DNA of 64,000 bases from the NCBI RefSeq assembly GCF_021347895.1, contig NC_067121.1, positions 29,499,974 to 29,563,973 of the forward strand, read 5' to 3'. Shown here piece after piece: positions 1-25,649 of the stretch (positions within the stretch are counted from its first letter, which is position 1; each line of letters starts with the position of its first letter). The stretch comes from Acanthochromis polyacanthus. Its lineage: Eukaryota; Chordata; Actinopteri; Pomacentridae. Made by a program: the position numbers and the translations under genes. The notes beneath the pieces are model-generated. The model saw only the letters and a program-made list of their open reading frames with translations. It made no database searches and was not told the DNA's origin.

Positions 1-1564
1 CCACACACTTTTTTCGACACTCTGTGGGACAAAAAATGCTCATAGTTATTTTTCCCCCTGACTTTGAGCATGAATAGAAACTCGAGAGTGGGAGTTTTCA
101 GAACTGCAGACGGCATGATTACTTCATTTATGATATTTGATAACAATGAACTGTCTTGGAGGAGAAAGAGGAGCAGGCATTTCTATAAACTAGCTCAGGA
201 GTTTTTCCCGACAGAGAGGAAAACTCGAGATAAAATTCACAGACTGGCCCTCAGAGCTCCAATCTGTACTTGTGCGCTAATTAGAGGTGATTGTTCTGGT
301 CATTTTGAGTCCGCACGCTGGGTCCCTGCTGGATAGTTCAAACTCATTGGAAATTCATGATTGGAACAATCAGAATCCCTTCAGAGAAGCCTTAACAAAA
401 TCCCAAGAAATTAGACTCAATTTACGTTGTCTTGTCATAAGGATGTTAGTGAGATGTTGTCTCGAAGTACTTAATGAATATTTGATTTTAACTCCAGAGT
501 TAAATCTTATCTGATCTCCTCCTAGACAGCCCATTGGGAATAATCAGGCGACTTGAATGGCGGTGGGTGGATGAGGCAGATTTGCCTCTGTGATAGACTT
601 TTGTCTTGCTGCAAAAAGGTATGGGAATGTCATCCACAATCCAGCTTTGTACTTTGTGTGGGTTTTTTCCTCTAGAAGTATCTTTGCAATTGCACTGTGG
701 GCCTTTGGACTGACAATTCAAGCATGGCTGTCAGCTATTTTCAGCAGACAACATGTTTGAAGTGATGATTTGCATTGCCAAACCTTTTCTCGGGGCAGCG
801 GAAACTCTATGAAGAAAGATTTGCAGCAAACCACGATCAATAAGCCAACTGTTAGTTCGATTTAAAGCAACTGTCTTTGCATTTTTGGATGCACTGCCAC
901 ATTTGTTGGGTTGCATTATTCAATCTAAGTTTGACCCGCGGTTCTCTATCCACTTCCAGCAACATGGCCTCTCTTTTTTCATTTGAAACATTTTTTTTAA
1001 AATTGTAATTTCTTTGCTATTGTATGACAATGATTTGGCCTCATTTTTTTAAAACCTCCCTTCCCATCATTCATACCAGCAGACTTTTTATTCTGGCTGA
1101 CGCTGAACATGCAACACATGTTCAGTGGTTTCAGTTTGAAATCACCAAATTTAGTAAAGAAAAAAAAGCTTTTTCTGCCTTCATGTCAGTTTTAAGTTTC
1201 CTGCCCATTAGCTCATGTTTTTCCATTAAAACTGCCACAGTTAGAAATGACGTAAAGCCAAAGAACAATCAAAAAGACTTCTAGTTTCTCTTTCAAACGC
1301 ACTGAGTATACCTTCATTTTTGCTTCTCAGAATAGAATTGGATGCATTTTTTGGACTCTGTGCCAAACTGGCTTTTTTAAACAGGTGTCTCACCTTGCAT
1401 CATGATTTCTTCCTACTCCTCAGTCCTCACCACCTCCACCTCCTCCACCCACCACCCCTCTTTGGTTCGCACAGTCTTTCTTCAGCATGCTCACATTCAA
1501 GAACGAAAGCGTCCAGTTTTCCTGACTGTCTGTCTCCCACTTCTGCTTATGTTCGTTGCTTCAG
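1..1564. other. Intron of the kcnn gene (5' exons off-window)
   Basis: The first recognisable exon of the channel gene opens at 1565 in mid-protein, just before the pore, so this stretch should be intron. I see none of the S1-S5 channel segments on either strand. The short ORFs here have no family resemblance. A pyrimidine-rich run at about 1396-1563 precedes the exon and fits a splice acceptor tract. Confidence 0.6.
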
Positions 1565-11505
<9,941 letters not shown>

Positions 11506-13300
11506 CCTTGACAAACCCTCTGCAATCACCTTCGGGCCCCGCCTTTCCCCAAACCAATGCGTCACCTCATTCTGTCCCGTTCACAGCTGTCCCCGTGTCC
11601 GCTGGCGAGTCCATGTCTGGACTAGTAATGAACCCATGTCTTGACCCCTGACCTGATCCTTGCCTTTATTCTCTCCTCCCCACTCATCCCCTCTGCCCTT
11701 CCTCCCCACCCAACAAAAAATCCAAAAACCAATTCCTCTGTGACTGAGCCTCTCAGCACAGCTTGGATTAGAGCTACTGGGAAAGAACAAAGAAAGGCAA
11801 ACAAGACTTAAATCAAGAAAAAACACAAATGCATCCAAAAAAGAAAAACTGAAAAAAAAATATTTAAAAAATGACTGAAAAACCGAGATAAAGTAGAGAT
11901 ATGGTTTATGTTTTAGCCATTGTATGGCTGTCCAAGTTAGCTTTTTGTAAAAGCCCTTGTATAGTTAAAAAATGACTGAGTTCAGGGTCGCTGGGGTGAG
12001 AGCTGGCTATCACACCGGAGAGTCCTTAACCACGAGGGGGAAGTTGGTCTGTGGAGCTGAGAGCCTCGGCTCACCTGCTGGCCCTCAGAGGCCATGGAGG
12101 ACATCTGTCCACCCATCCGTCCGTCTATCTGTTGGTCCGGTGAGGAGAGCGAGACAAACCATTGGATTTCCCTTTCAAAAGACTAGTGTCATGGATTCTT
12201 TCCCATAGATTAGGGTGAAAGCTTTAGGAGAGGCTATGAAAGCTCTGACTTCCGGTCAGAGTTTGAAAATGCACTTAAAGGGGAGGGGAAACTGTCACAC
12301 AAAAGAATAGCAAAGGGGATGCATATGGCATTACTACTGGGTAGGAAAAATTTACACAATTGCCAACTTCAAGGTATCGGCTTCCTTGTTCTTACCAAGG
12401 GAAAAATGAGAGCGACTATCTTTTTTAGTTACATATTGACATGTGATTTTTCAGTGCCTGAATGTATAAATAGTAGAGGGTTATTTAATTACTAATTTCA
12501 GAGCTTTTTTACGATGTTAACAGTCTGAATACAGCATTGCATTCCTTTTTCAGATACATTCCTCTCCAAAAATTTAAAGAAAATGTCTTAATGTAATGCA
12601 TAACATTGCCTCCATTACACCGCAACTCTAAATGTTTTGAAAAGCCTTTTTTTTTTTTTCCCAATTTCTACTAACACAGTGAGAAATGAAACAGATCAGA
12701 GAGTAAGCGACAGTGAGACAGACTGAGAGAATATCTGTGAGTGTGTTTGTCAGAGAATGAGTTCACTTTTAGCTCAATGCTGCACACTCATACACACAAC
12801 AATGGAATATGTAGTAGTCTACCTTTCTCACCAACACTAATTGGAGCTTCCCATGGTCTTCAGAAAATGGCATGGCTCGAGGTATGCTGTTTTACGGCCA
12901 AACAGGCACACATCACTGGTCAAAACTGAGACACTAACCCAGCTCTTTTGCATGGTTCTGTGCAGACAATGACAATGGATCACAAGCTTCCTTGAATGGC
13001 TTGATTATTTATCATGATTTTGATTTTACTATGTTTACCTTTGTTCGTTTGTTGCATTTTTCTTTATTTTTTCTTACAATTTTTTCTAATTTCCTTTTTT
13101 TTTACTAGGATACCTAGGGTTTTTTAGAGTCGGAGAAGCTAGAGAGTTGCAGTAATGTGATTCTGTAATGCATTCCCTGTTTAAAATACGAGGTGAGGTA
13201 AAATCACTACTACTAAAGAATCCTGAGAGGATACAAATAAAAAGTGCTGAAGAAACTTTGACGGTTACAGAACAGTGAATTGACCCCTCAGTAAATATAA
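11506..13300. other. Probable kcnn 3' UTR, then intergenic DNA
   Basis: The stop codon of the channel gene ends at 11505. The next several hundred bases (GC-moderate, then A-rich from about 11815) are the likely 3' UTR. I could not choose a convincing polyadenylation site. From about 11950 to 13300 I see no exon or matched repeat. Confidence 0.45.
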
Positions 13301-13309
13301 AAGAACAGT

Positions 13310-13620
13310 TTGACATTTTGGAAAAAGCACTTTTTTGCTTTCTTGCTGGTGTTAGATTGTTACCATTATCGTGTCTGTATTGACATTAGCTTTAGATTAG
13401 CTTAGCTAGCTGGTTAGATTCAGCAAGTCATTTACTGTCTGCATCTGAGTAGTTTAACAGTTAGCAGTTAGCCAGGCTTAATTTAAATCTATCGAAGCCT
13501 GTCTGCTATCACTACTAGTGATTGGTTTGGTTTTATGAGTGACTGCAGTGACTCCTTAACCAACTGGCTAAGCTAACTGGCTTCCCGCCATAGATTCATG
13601 TTTACTCTACAGACCTGAAG
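13310..13620. repeat. Fish GTTAGCTTAGC-type interspersed repeat (fragment)
   Basis: The block contains TTAGCTTTAGATTAGCTTAG, GTTAGCAGTTAGCCAGGC and GGCTAAGCTAACTGGC. It resembles the widespread fish repeat with GCTTAGCATAAAGAC, of which a better piece is at 45235-45420 and an inverted piece at about 21400-21480. Divergent, with boundaries uncertain. Confidence 0.45.
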
Positions 13621-13879
13621 GTAACTGTCAGCAGGAAAGCAGAATGTTGAGCTTTGAGCGTTGTCGGACCTCTATTTTGTCTTTCTAGATGACTCCATGA
13701 TACATGAGAGATCGGATAATATAGAAAATATGAAAGGCATGGTGTATGATGCATCCTAGAGTTGTGATGACTTGCAAGGTTTTTGATTTGAAGATGAATA
13801 TTTAGGATCTTCTTGAAGCACATGTGAAGAGCAGAAGAGAAAGTCAGCGGGTTAGCGGGCTAGCATGCTGTAGTTTGAA

Positions 13880-16800
13880 TGGTAGATAATCCGAGTCCCA
13901 CAAGGATGTTAGTGCTAAAAAAAATCATCTTTATGGCCCCTTAAGCTAACGGACAAATAGGATCATTATTATTTCCTGGGTCTTAATTATTTCCAAGCTG
14001 CTTTAGGCTTAACTGGGTCTAAGTCAAACCCTGTGAGACAGTGAACGAGTCCACTCTCCCACAGGCTCTGGACTGTCCAGAGAGCACTTCATTTAAGAAC
14101 ATACTCAGTTTGCTATGAGTGGAACTTAATCAAGCATGAATATTAGCTTTTTTCCTTTCAACTTGAGTTGATGAAGCATGACTCTTTACTGCCCCCACCT
14201 CTAGCCACTTCTTATACAGTGCTACACTCCGCCCTGTTAAGTATAAAGGGATCCATCGCGCCATTACAGTCTCTGTTTCAATCAGTGTCATCCAGTGAGT
14301 CACGACGGCTAATGGAAGACTATCTGCTTGATTATGACCTCACCTGCCCGTCCGTATCTAAGGTTTCCACCTGTTCATTACTTCTGAGGTTTAGCGCCAC
14401 GTTTGTCATCTGTCATCATTAAGAACATCAATCCCCAATACACAAAGAGGCTTCTCAAATGGCCTGCAGCAAAGACCTTTAAGTGGTTCAAAAAAAAAGA
14501 AAGAAAAGGAAGTAGCGGAGGGAACCCCTGGTCATGTTCCATTTTGCACTTTGTGTGTAATATTCAGTTACACCAGGAAGGATAGCAGATGCTGCAGTGT
14601 TGTCCCCAGAGAGAGGTGACGGTGCTAGTGTTTAGGGCTTCATCCTTCATCAGGCAGCAGGAAAGGGAGAGCTGGCTGAAAAAAGATGAGAGGGACAGCT
14701 CATTTACTGAAAGGCATCAGTTTTGGCCCGGAGGGGGGGGTTGTGAACAGCAAGAGTGGGTGTCCTGTAAATATGACCTCATTGTAGATGTCGCCAATTA
14801 AGCAGGACAAATGGTGAACCGCAGGAGTAAAGGTAGCTGGGTACAACGCACAGCATGCAATAGGGATGTACTAGAAAAACAACATCCAGAAAGGATATAT
14901 GCAGGGTTTGCAATTCTGGCAAGCTAAAAGATTTTATTAATTTCACACTTGCAGGTGGGAATATAATCCAGGTTCTGTGGGGTTCAATTTTATTTATTTT
15001 TTTTACACTGTTGTAATGGTTTGTTTTCATTGACAAAGACCTGCCAAAATACCATTCCAATATTTAATGACCCAATTTTCTACACTAGAAAATGAAAAAA
15101 AAAGAAAACAGACTTCACTAGCAAGGGCCACACCATCAATTTGAAGCTTGATTGTTTATTTCAAGAGATACAAGAGATTATGTTGGCGATGACTGAGTTG
15201 AGCTGAATTAGACCCCCTGAAGCCTCCCATAAGAAAGAAATGAAGAGTGGCTGTAATGTAGGTCTTGAGAGATGTAACGGATGAGACGTGAATATACTGC
15301 AGCCCCATGGCCTTGATTAGGTGGCCTGAAACTTCTCAGCTGATGGCTGCATCAATACGGAAGGAGCGGCCAGAGAACATGCTAGGACTGTGGGTGCCGT
15401 CAGGACTTGCTCAAAGTTGAAGAGGAATCGGGATAAGATTGCGACTTGACCAGTCTCTGTAGCGAACTAAGTGTTGGAATGCAAAGCATTGTGAAATTTT
15501 TTTCTGGTTTGTATATGGTGTACAACAGATTTGTAAGGGCTTAGGCATGAATCTAGTTTGAAGTACATGATGAGCATAAACTACCCACTTGATTGGTTTG
15601 GCTTTGTTTGAATGAATAGACCAGGTGGTCTTTGGAGATGGAGGAAGGTCGAGATAAGATGCGCAGTTAAAATGACGGTGTGAATTGAACTTGACTTGTC
15701 GGTTGAAATTGCAATGGACTCTGCGTTGCAGAATCAATAAAACGATGATGTGTACACAGTTAAGTATGCAAAAAGAGGCACACGGATGATGTTATGAGAG
15801 TTTGAACTAATGGCAAAAGGACAGATGGTCTTTGGCTGATTTTGCTGTGTGGAGCTGATGTCCTGGATTTCTGTTGAATTTGAGAGGGAGAGAAATTGCT
15901 AGTAATGGTGGATGAAGGAGAGGAACTAGAGGATTGTTGCAGTTTGTCATGTGATCTAGCTCCAGGAGTTGAAAGAAGTTGGAATACATTAACTTTGTTG
16001 TCAGCACAGTGGCAGGTACTTTCTGAAGACCCGCAATAGTCCGGTTGGAGATTTAATGTGGAGGAACATCGCCAGAAGATCTGTCGGAAGTGTAGGAGCA
16101 CCCCAACTGTTTCCAGACATGACAGCTTCTCTGGACGCTTACCTGCTTCAGGAATCGCGCCAAGGAGATCTGTAGCCGGGCTGAATGTTTCTTCATGAAG
16201 CAGTCCGTGGTTTACTAGAACTTTCAGACTGGCAGCGTGGCTAAGTGACGAAGTGTGTTGCTCTGTGCACGAGAAGCTAGAATGAACAAGTGGAAAGGGC
16301 AGAGTGGTGTGTATAGATGTACGAAAGGAAGGGGAGTGATTGAGGTGTGGTCCTGCTCCTGAACCTCAGCTAAAGATTTTATCTCCATACAGTATTTTGT
16401 AGTGAAGTGAGGGACATTCATGATGTTATTCTGATGATGGTAGATGAGTCCGAGTGATAAATGCATCCCAGAGTCTTTTATTATCCTAAGAAGTAGGCTT
16501 TCCTCATAGAGCAGGCATCAGAACACACTTCTGCTGAACAATAAGAGTGAAAAACCCCCAAAACTGAAAAAATGTAACCCAATCATTGTTCTGTGTACAC
16601 TGCCACATGATGCATAATGTACGTAGTAGCACTGGAATAAATCAACTTTTAATGGATGGCAAATGGGTTTAACATGTTCTCTGTATACTGTTCATTGTTC
16701 CTTCACTTTGCAGGTGAACTTTTGTCCTAACAAGGAGAGACATCAAGGTCAAACCATTAAAGACTATCTTCAGCTATGACCAGCACTCTTTTTTTTTTTT

Positions 16801-18691
16801 TTTTTTTCCAGTTAATTTAAACTAATATTTTGCACTGTTCTGCCCTGAGAGGAAGAAAAACGGCAGCGGCTTAGATCCAAATGTGGCACTTGAAAGGTGG
16901 GTTGGCAAATGTGTTGACAGATTCAGACATCACACCTTTTGTCCTGTAAAACCGTGAGGCGGGGGTGTCCTGGAGGGTGTCCTAAAACAAGATTGCAGGA
17001 GGATGTATTGATACCAACATAAACAGCGCTCCAGAGGACACACAGCTGCTGGGGCGCTGTTCCAAGGAGAACTATGGGCCGTACACAACTCGACACGCGC
17101 TCACACACGGAGCCATTAATGCTCAAATAACAAGCTACTATTCATGTCCACATGCACAAACAAGGCTCAGCCTCGTTAATTACAACCAAATCAGGAGGGA
17201 CTTGGCAGCAGAGTGATATCCCGCAAGAGTGTTGGAGGCAGTCACCCTGCAGTTGTTGCTACACAACCCCACAGACGTACAGCAGTGGAAACACAGGGAG
17301 CAGCTCCTCAGCTGTCCAGTGGGTGCAGAGTAATTGAAATATTGCTTTTATTCTATACAGCTATAAAGATCATGATAGCCAGGTCATGTTCGCAAAGGAT
17401 TCTCAAACATTTTTACTTGGTAAAATAAATATCAACTAAATAAATAATAGATTCAAAACGATGCCTCATAGTGCAGGTCAGAGAATCCAGAGTGTCCAGA
17501 GAATCTAAGCCTGCCTTTATTTCCTTCTCTAACAATGTCTCTTAATGAGCACAGCTACTCCTTTTTCTTGTGCTTAAGTGTGAAAGGCAAGAAAAGAGGC
17601 ATCAAATTACCAGCTGCTTCCCCTAGAGGGTACTGAAGATCAGCCAGCAGACCAGAAAAGGACGCAGGTTGCAGAATTCTGAGGATGAGCCTCGGAGTCC
17701 GGAAAGAAAGGAGTGTTGAGGATCATCCGAGAGAGTGAAAAGGTCCTTTAGGGGCAGCATGCGGCAAGCAGGAGGAAGAATTTTATTAATTTATTGAATT
17801 TGTTACTTACAGGCCCCACTCTTCTCTCTGTCTGACCAAGGAGATGGTAGCTAGTAGCTGCATTATGCTTAATGCCCCGCTCATCGCTTTCACCTAATGT
17901 GGTCTGGCGTGCACTTTGGGAAGTTAGAGAGACCAGCAGTATTGATTTTGGTTTTTGGCCGTTTTAATGTACGGTGTGTAGTGGTGGAGAGTGGGTGTGA
18001 AGGGCCTCTTCATTCCACCAAATGTTTTTTTGAGCATCATTTGTTTCAGCATTCATCAAGTCTGTCTTTCTCTCCCTGTCTTTCTATCTCTGTCTGTCTA
18101 TCTGCATCTTTTTGTTTGCAATGTCTCTTTAATGTCCAGTTGTCTCACAAACCGCTCCTCCGGGTAAATGTGTAGAAAAGTTCAGGGTTGCATATGTGTA
18201 ATGGCTTGAGAGAGCTTAGGCAGAATGAACAGAGAAGCTTCCTGCTTCATTTAGCTGTGACGGAAGAAAAGAGCTCTTTGAAAGCCCTCGAGCTACGTGT
18301 CAGCTCTTCAACCGTGAAAGGGTACATGCATGGACCTACAGTGTGAATGTGCACAGTGGCACTCAGATACACTCATACAGTAGAATGTATACATGTAACA
18401 TCTCATGAATCTTGACAGAATCATTAAACTCAAAGCTAAAAGCTCCAATCTATGATCACATCTCACGTACAGTGATGGGTTTTTTTTTTCACAAATTTTC
18501 CCTATACAGCCGCTAAATGCTTGACCTGAAGACTCAGCGCTCATCTCTGAAAGCTTGATCTTCCATTACAGCACAGTTTAATGGGACACAGTCAGGTTAA
18601 CCAGTGATGTGAGGAAGTCCTCTGGAAAAAAAAAGGACCCACATTGATGAAATCATTGATAGGATGTTAATGACTCACATTTGATAATATA
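13880..18691. other. Intergenic DNA without recognised genes
   Basis: Both strands carry only short ORFs without domain character; the longest is 113 codons on the minus strand, 15760-16101. The stretch 15240-16480 has a more balanced base composition than its AT-rich surroundings. It could be an old retroelement relic, but I see no reverse transcriptase, integrase or recombinase motif. A homopolymer T run lies at 16790-16807. Confidence 0.45.
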
Positions 18692-20325
<1,634 letters not shown>

Positions 20326-20929
20326 TAAATAATCCAGCACAGTAGCTCTCTGGTTGACACTCCAACAGAGAAACAACGTACAACACAGCTGTGGTTACAG
20401 AATCTCTCTCCACTTTCATCACTCCAGTATTTTGAATGTAATTAACTTCTCAAAACGACACAAAACATCGAACAAAGATACTAAGAATTTGACTGATTGT
20501 ATTTTTCTTCTTCCGATTTTCTGTACATATCACAAATAATAATGTGAATAGGCTTGGATATCAAGAATTAACAGACAATTCAAAATTCTTTATGAAGAAA
20601 ACAGAGATATAAAGCACAGAATGATTTTTTAAAAAATTAATTGCAAATATACACATGCATGCATATTCAACAAAGGAAATGAAAGTGCCTCAGAGAAGGT
20701 AGAACCACAGTTAGGATGATCTTAATGGCCTAAAAAGGAAAACAAACATGTTCTTGTCCGTTACCAAAACTTCCCACTTTCCTTGTTACTTGTTTGGCTA
20801 AAGATCAATACTTTCTCTTATTTGTCTGGTATGTAATACATTAAAAATGGGAGAAGGCTTAGCTGAGCTTAGCTTGGATTTTTCCTGTCACACTATCATC
20901 AGGACAGTTTTTTCTTTTAGCCAGTGCTT

Positions 20930-21560
20930 TGGTTTATGTAGGCCAGCAACAAACAAAACAAGTGACTTTCCCTTCAGCCTCAGCTGTAGTTTGTGTTTGG
21001 TGCTAATTAACAAATGTTAGAAAGCTAGAACACTACATGTGTGAGAATTTAGCTCAAAGCACCATTGTGTCTCAGTGCAGTCACCCAGAAATGACTGTAG
21101 ACTGCAGTGGTGTGTTCAGGCTACCAGTGAAAAAAATAAATGGCTACAAGTCATTTTCAGAAGCTGGGGTCATTTGTATGTGTTTCGCCATTTCCACCTC
21201 CTTTCACTTGAACCACTATCTCCTGTTTTGCTCTTCCTAAAAAATGGGGAAAAAAAGACTATTTTTTGCTGCTAGCTAATCCCGATTGCAGTTTCATCAA
21301 CAACTTGACTTGAGCAACGCTCAACGGCGACTCGGCAACAATGTAACTGGCTGTGAATGTCCTTCTTGTAACTTTGCCTCTAGTAGTGTAAAAAAAGCAT
21401 CAGTCCTGTTTCACCTCCAGACAAAGCCCAGCTAGCTGTTTCTCGCTGTCTTTATGCTAAGTTAAGCTAACAGCAATGCTGTAGTTCATATTCACTGTAC
21501 TGATATGAGAGCAGTATCAGTAACACTGAATGTAATTTCAATTATTTTGACATTTCCCTT
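20930..21560. repeat. Fish interspersed repeat fragments
   Basis: The piece at 20971-21035 (CTTCAGCCTCAGCTGTAGTT, then GTGCTAATTAACAAATGTTA) matches a fish family also present at 43075-43330. The piece at 21380-21480 (TCTTTATGCTAAGTTAAGCT) is an inverted relative of the 45235-45420 repeat. Boundaries are approximate. Confidence 0.45.
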
Positions 21561-21569
21561 ATTCATACG

Positions 21570-22850
21570 GGCAGATTAAAGCTCCCCCATTGTGCCCCTT
21601 TCCAGAAAGTGAATGAGCCTCACATGTCCCTAGAATATGTCTTTATTTTGACCATGATATTATAACTCCTGATTTTAGTTCTGTTCTAAACATGCTGTTT
21701 CAGCTTTACATACACCTGAGCTGCTACTGGCCACGCCCCCTTCAGGAAGAAGACTCTCCCTGCATTTGGACTTGACAGAGTAAGGCTAAACAGTTGACAG
21801 TACTGAAGCTAGAACAGCCATGAGTGAGTGTGTGAGAATAGGATTTTCGATTACTTCTGTCTGAGCAGTCATTTAAGATGGAAACATGTTGAATTCGCAA
21901 CAGGGTCATTGCTATGTAACTCATGTCTATGGCACATTGGACAGACAATGTTGAGATTATGAAATCAGAAGTTTAGCAGTAGAGAGCCGCAGCTTGGTAA
22001 TGGCTCTGAAGTGACTACAGCTAAACTTGTTTTCTTACTGTGTCACTATTATTGTTCTGTTGTTAGAAAAATATGTACATAATTAAATAATTTGTTATAT
22101 GCTAGAAAAGATTTATTGGGAATTCGACTCTATAAAATTTATTGTATGTGAGCACAGAGAGCAGGAGAGAAGCAAAAAATGTAAACATTAGCTCAGTTAT
22201 TTTGCACTGATGCACAACAGGTGACATGAAAATAATAACACATCTAGTCCTTGTTTATTGGTTTCAAACTGGTCTTACTTTCCACTGATTCTAAATGTCC
22301 CTTAGTGTTACAGTTCCCAGACAGCGTTAACCTGTGGACATTAGCTGCACAGCATGTTAACACGAAGGAATTTCCTATTGTTGTAGGGACGTTGCCATCA
22401 AAAAAACTTTTAGCTTTAGCTTTCAGGGAGGGCTGGTGATGGTCACAGGCATGCACTAAATATTAAAATATTTGGCTGCAAGACTAAAATATGCATCAGT
22501 CTCATAAAATGTTGACTCCTCTTTTGTGGAGTTAAACAATGAGAATAAATGCAGACAAAAAAAACCCCAACTTTTATTTTTCCACTGGGTTTGAAGTTCC
22601 TCAGATGCTCGGGGTGCATGAAAACGCTTGGGTTCTCTCAAAGCAAAAATATTGAATGTGCTTTGCTTGTGGTTGAAACATGTTAAAATTATCAGAAGCA
22701 ATTTAAGAAAGTAAACAATCCTTTCCTTTCCTGGTGGAGCAGAGACAGCTGCTCTTTCTGAACGATTCTTCTGAAAGTGACGGGGCAGGATTTATCAAAG
22801 ATTGAGCTAGATAACTATGGATACTTCAGTAAAATTCTGGCTAGCTTGAG
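21570..22850 (+). repeat. Dispersed repeat family, copy B
   Basis: Same order of landmarks as copy A at 7255-7950: ATTGTGCCCC, CTCACATGTCCCTAGAATAT, CATGATATTATAACTCCTG, TGTGAGCACAGAGAGCAGGA, then CCTGGTGGAGCAGAGACAGC and CTTCAGTAAAATTCTGGC. About 490 bp between roughly 22230 and 22720 have no counterpart in copy A, so one copy has an insertion or the other a deletion. Confidence 0.55.
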
Positions 22851-22859
22851 AAATGGCAG

Positions 22860-24290
22860 AAGTAAACATCTTCATATGTCAATAGACTTTACCTTAAACC
22901 TCCAAATTTAAAACAATAAACAACACAATAATACAGATTTTCCCCATATAGAATCTTGAACATACATCCAGTCTAATGATATATTCAAAATCAGATGTAT
23001 ATACAGTTTGATTTCATTTTTTTAGGGTTGGATTTTTTTCAGAAAGGAACGGGAAGCTTCACATTAATTCAATAAATATGTAATTCATAACTCAACCTAC
23101 TAATATTCCACAGGGGAGAAAGATGTGCATGCCCTTTAGGCTTTTCCTTTATATACCATCTATACCCTCCCAATACATGATCTCCCATTGTTCTACATTT
23201 TATTTGCAGCTGAGCAGGCAGCTGTGCCAGCAGCAGAGGACATGCACGGCAGCAGCAGATGAGGTAGCCCCAGGCCAAGGCTACTGGTGGGACTCAATGG
23301 TCACTTGAGAGAGTGGGTTGCATTATGTGTTTATTGTACTGTATCGGCTCTGCATACTGCAGTGTGTGTTTTCCGTTGAGGGGGTGGGCTGGTGGACTAC
23401 AGATGTCCTTGCCCCGAGCTTTCTCTACATGAAAATCTGCACTGTTTCGGAAGAACCACCGGCCCAGAGCGACGTCACTTTGTACAGCGGGACTAATTCC
23501 TGGAGTCAGATGTGTGGAGGGTTAAATCTGAGTGAAGAGAAAACAAGCAGCACAGTGTCACTGCTCGGGGGGAGTGATGTTGTACCGTAAGACTTACTGG
23601 ATAGAGGTTTTATCACCAGCACAGACTGTAGTTTGCTCTTTGGAAATGTTACATTCAGTGTATGTCCCAGTGAAACAGATGCTTAAACAAAGATTTGGGG
23701 AATTTAGCAAAAGTGGAAAAGGAAAAGTGGGGAAAAGAACAACCATAAAAGTTGGTAACCAAAGTGAGAGATGTGTTGTTGACCTGTCAGGGAGAATAAC
23801 AGGAGCTTGCTGCCCTCTAGTGCTGAACACTTCACTCCCTGTGTAACACAATACACCACAGTTGAGACGAGAATGCATAATTCATAAAGGACGGGGATGA
23901 TAAAGCAGTATTTCACAGATGTTAGATATGAGATGTAGCTGATAATGCTGGGCTGGTATCAAACACTTGCTTGTCTCTAAAAATAATTTTGTGGACAAGC
24001 TGTTGTTGATAGTCTAAAGTGATATCCATAATACTTTAAGCACTGTGAGACATGCTGGGTTTTTATATGAACCCAGGACTCCCTGAAGCTGCGTTCATTA
24101 GTGGATTATCCACTTTTTCCTCTTATCAATAAAGCGGCAACAATATGAACTCCAAGCTGCTTAAAAATGGCATCCAGGCCTTTCACCCGTGGGTTACATG
24201 CATCATCAGGTTAACTCACCTCCTCCTCGCCTCTGTTTTTATGAGTGTCAACAGAGTCGGCCTCCCTGTCTCTCCCACAGATTAACCTAG
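22860..24290. other. Intergenic DNA upstream of marveld2
   Basis: I recognise no exon here. The ORFs at 23318-23846 are short and lack family features. The region is less AT-rich toward 24290, where the putative marveld2 promoter begins. Confidence 0.45.
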
Positions 24291-24299
24291 TAGTGCCAG

Positions 24300-24584
24300 G
24301 CAGCAGCCGCAGCAGCACAGGGGCGGTTCAGGTTTAATGTTTAAGCTTTTACTCCCCCCGCAGTTCTTCACACACGTTGGCCAATCGCCCTGTGTGTGTG
24401 GAGCTGAGCGTCTAACCTCAGCAGTGAGTCACCTGAGAGACTGAACAGGCTGAGCTGAGTGGGCCGCTGGACAGGGCGGCCATTTTACTGCAGGTGTCAG
24501 AGCTACTGTTAACTTAAAAAACTGCCACATAAAGTCCTGTGAGGAGCTGAAGCCTGCCTGACCAGAAAGTTGGGGTCAAAAAAG
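24300..24584 (+). promoter_or_regulatory. Putative marveld2 promoter and non-coding first exon
   Basis: A GC box (GGGCGG, 24321-24326) and a CCAAT box (24381-24385) lie in a locally GC-richer stretch. They precede a strong donor, AAAG/GTAAGC, with GT at 24585. The marveld2 coding exon opens with an acceptor (CTCCCCACACAG) ending at 26439. This fits an untranslated exon ending at 24584 spliced to 26440. Transcript evidence is lacking. Confidence 0.4.
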
Positions 24585-25649
24585 GTAAGCTGTTGGGTCT
24601 CTGGATATCCATCATGGTTTGTGTTGTTACTGTGTTGTCGCTTTGACGTGCAGCGACAGCTTCATGGATGTAGATGTGTATAAAAGAACTCGTGCGAAAG
24701 CTTGTTATGAGTCACAGCTCGGCTTAAACTCCTCTGTAATTAGTCGAACCTGAGCAGAGCTGTAGTCACGTTCTGCGCTGTTGGACTACAGCAGAGCAGT
24801 CTGTGTGTTTGTGATGATGTTCCACAGACTGTAATTAGTGGCTTTAAAGAACATGTCCAGTGGTTTTCTGCTGTTTTGGTCCATGTGTCACAAATCACAT
24901 ACTGACAGATGAGTTTTAGAAATCTTATAAACAAATACTTTTTCTACCATTTGAGGCTTCATTATTACATATTTGAATGTTTTAGCAGACTCTTAAAACT
25001 TGTCTGCATTAGTTTTTTAATTCTATATTTTTGTTCTAAAAGTAATTGAGCCTTCACTTAAGCTGCTTCATCGTGTATTGTTAATGTAACACTGACAAAA
25101 ATATTGCGGCCATTTTGTTTATTGTATTGAGTAGATCACATTTGAAGCGTCTTTCAGCTCATTGTTCTATGGTAAACAACCTTTGTGTTTTGGTTAGGTC
25201 TCACAATCTTCATCAGCATGGTTTTTGACCGCAGGCCTACAGTTGTATTCATTGAAAAACTGAAAGAAAGCCTCTGTACACTACCTGCTTGGCACCAGCC
25301 AGTAGACAGACACATTTGGCAACTACCATAGCAAACATAGAGGGACAATTAAATACAGATTACTCAGAAACAAAGCTAAGAGTAAAGTGAATATTGGTCT
25401 GATATTGATAAAGCAGGCACAAACACAGATCGAAGCAAATGCTAGTGTTGCTTCCTATCTAATAGGTTGTAAATAGAGAACAGTTTACGTACCAGTTTTC
25501 CAGAAAGAACACTTAGTGCAGGTTAAAAGTGTGCACAGATTGTTTTTCATGTCATTCAGTTTTGGTGTGGTCCTTTAAGACAGTTAAGAGTTTTCCATTC
25601 CACTTTCTTAGAGTGTAAAACAAAGGCTTTAGTATTTTATGTCAGGTCT

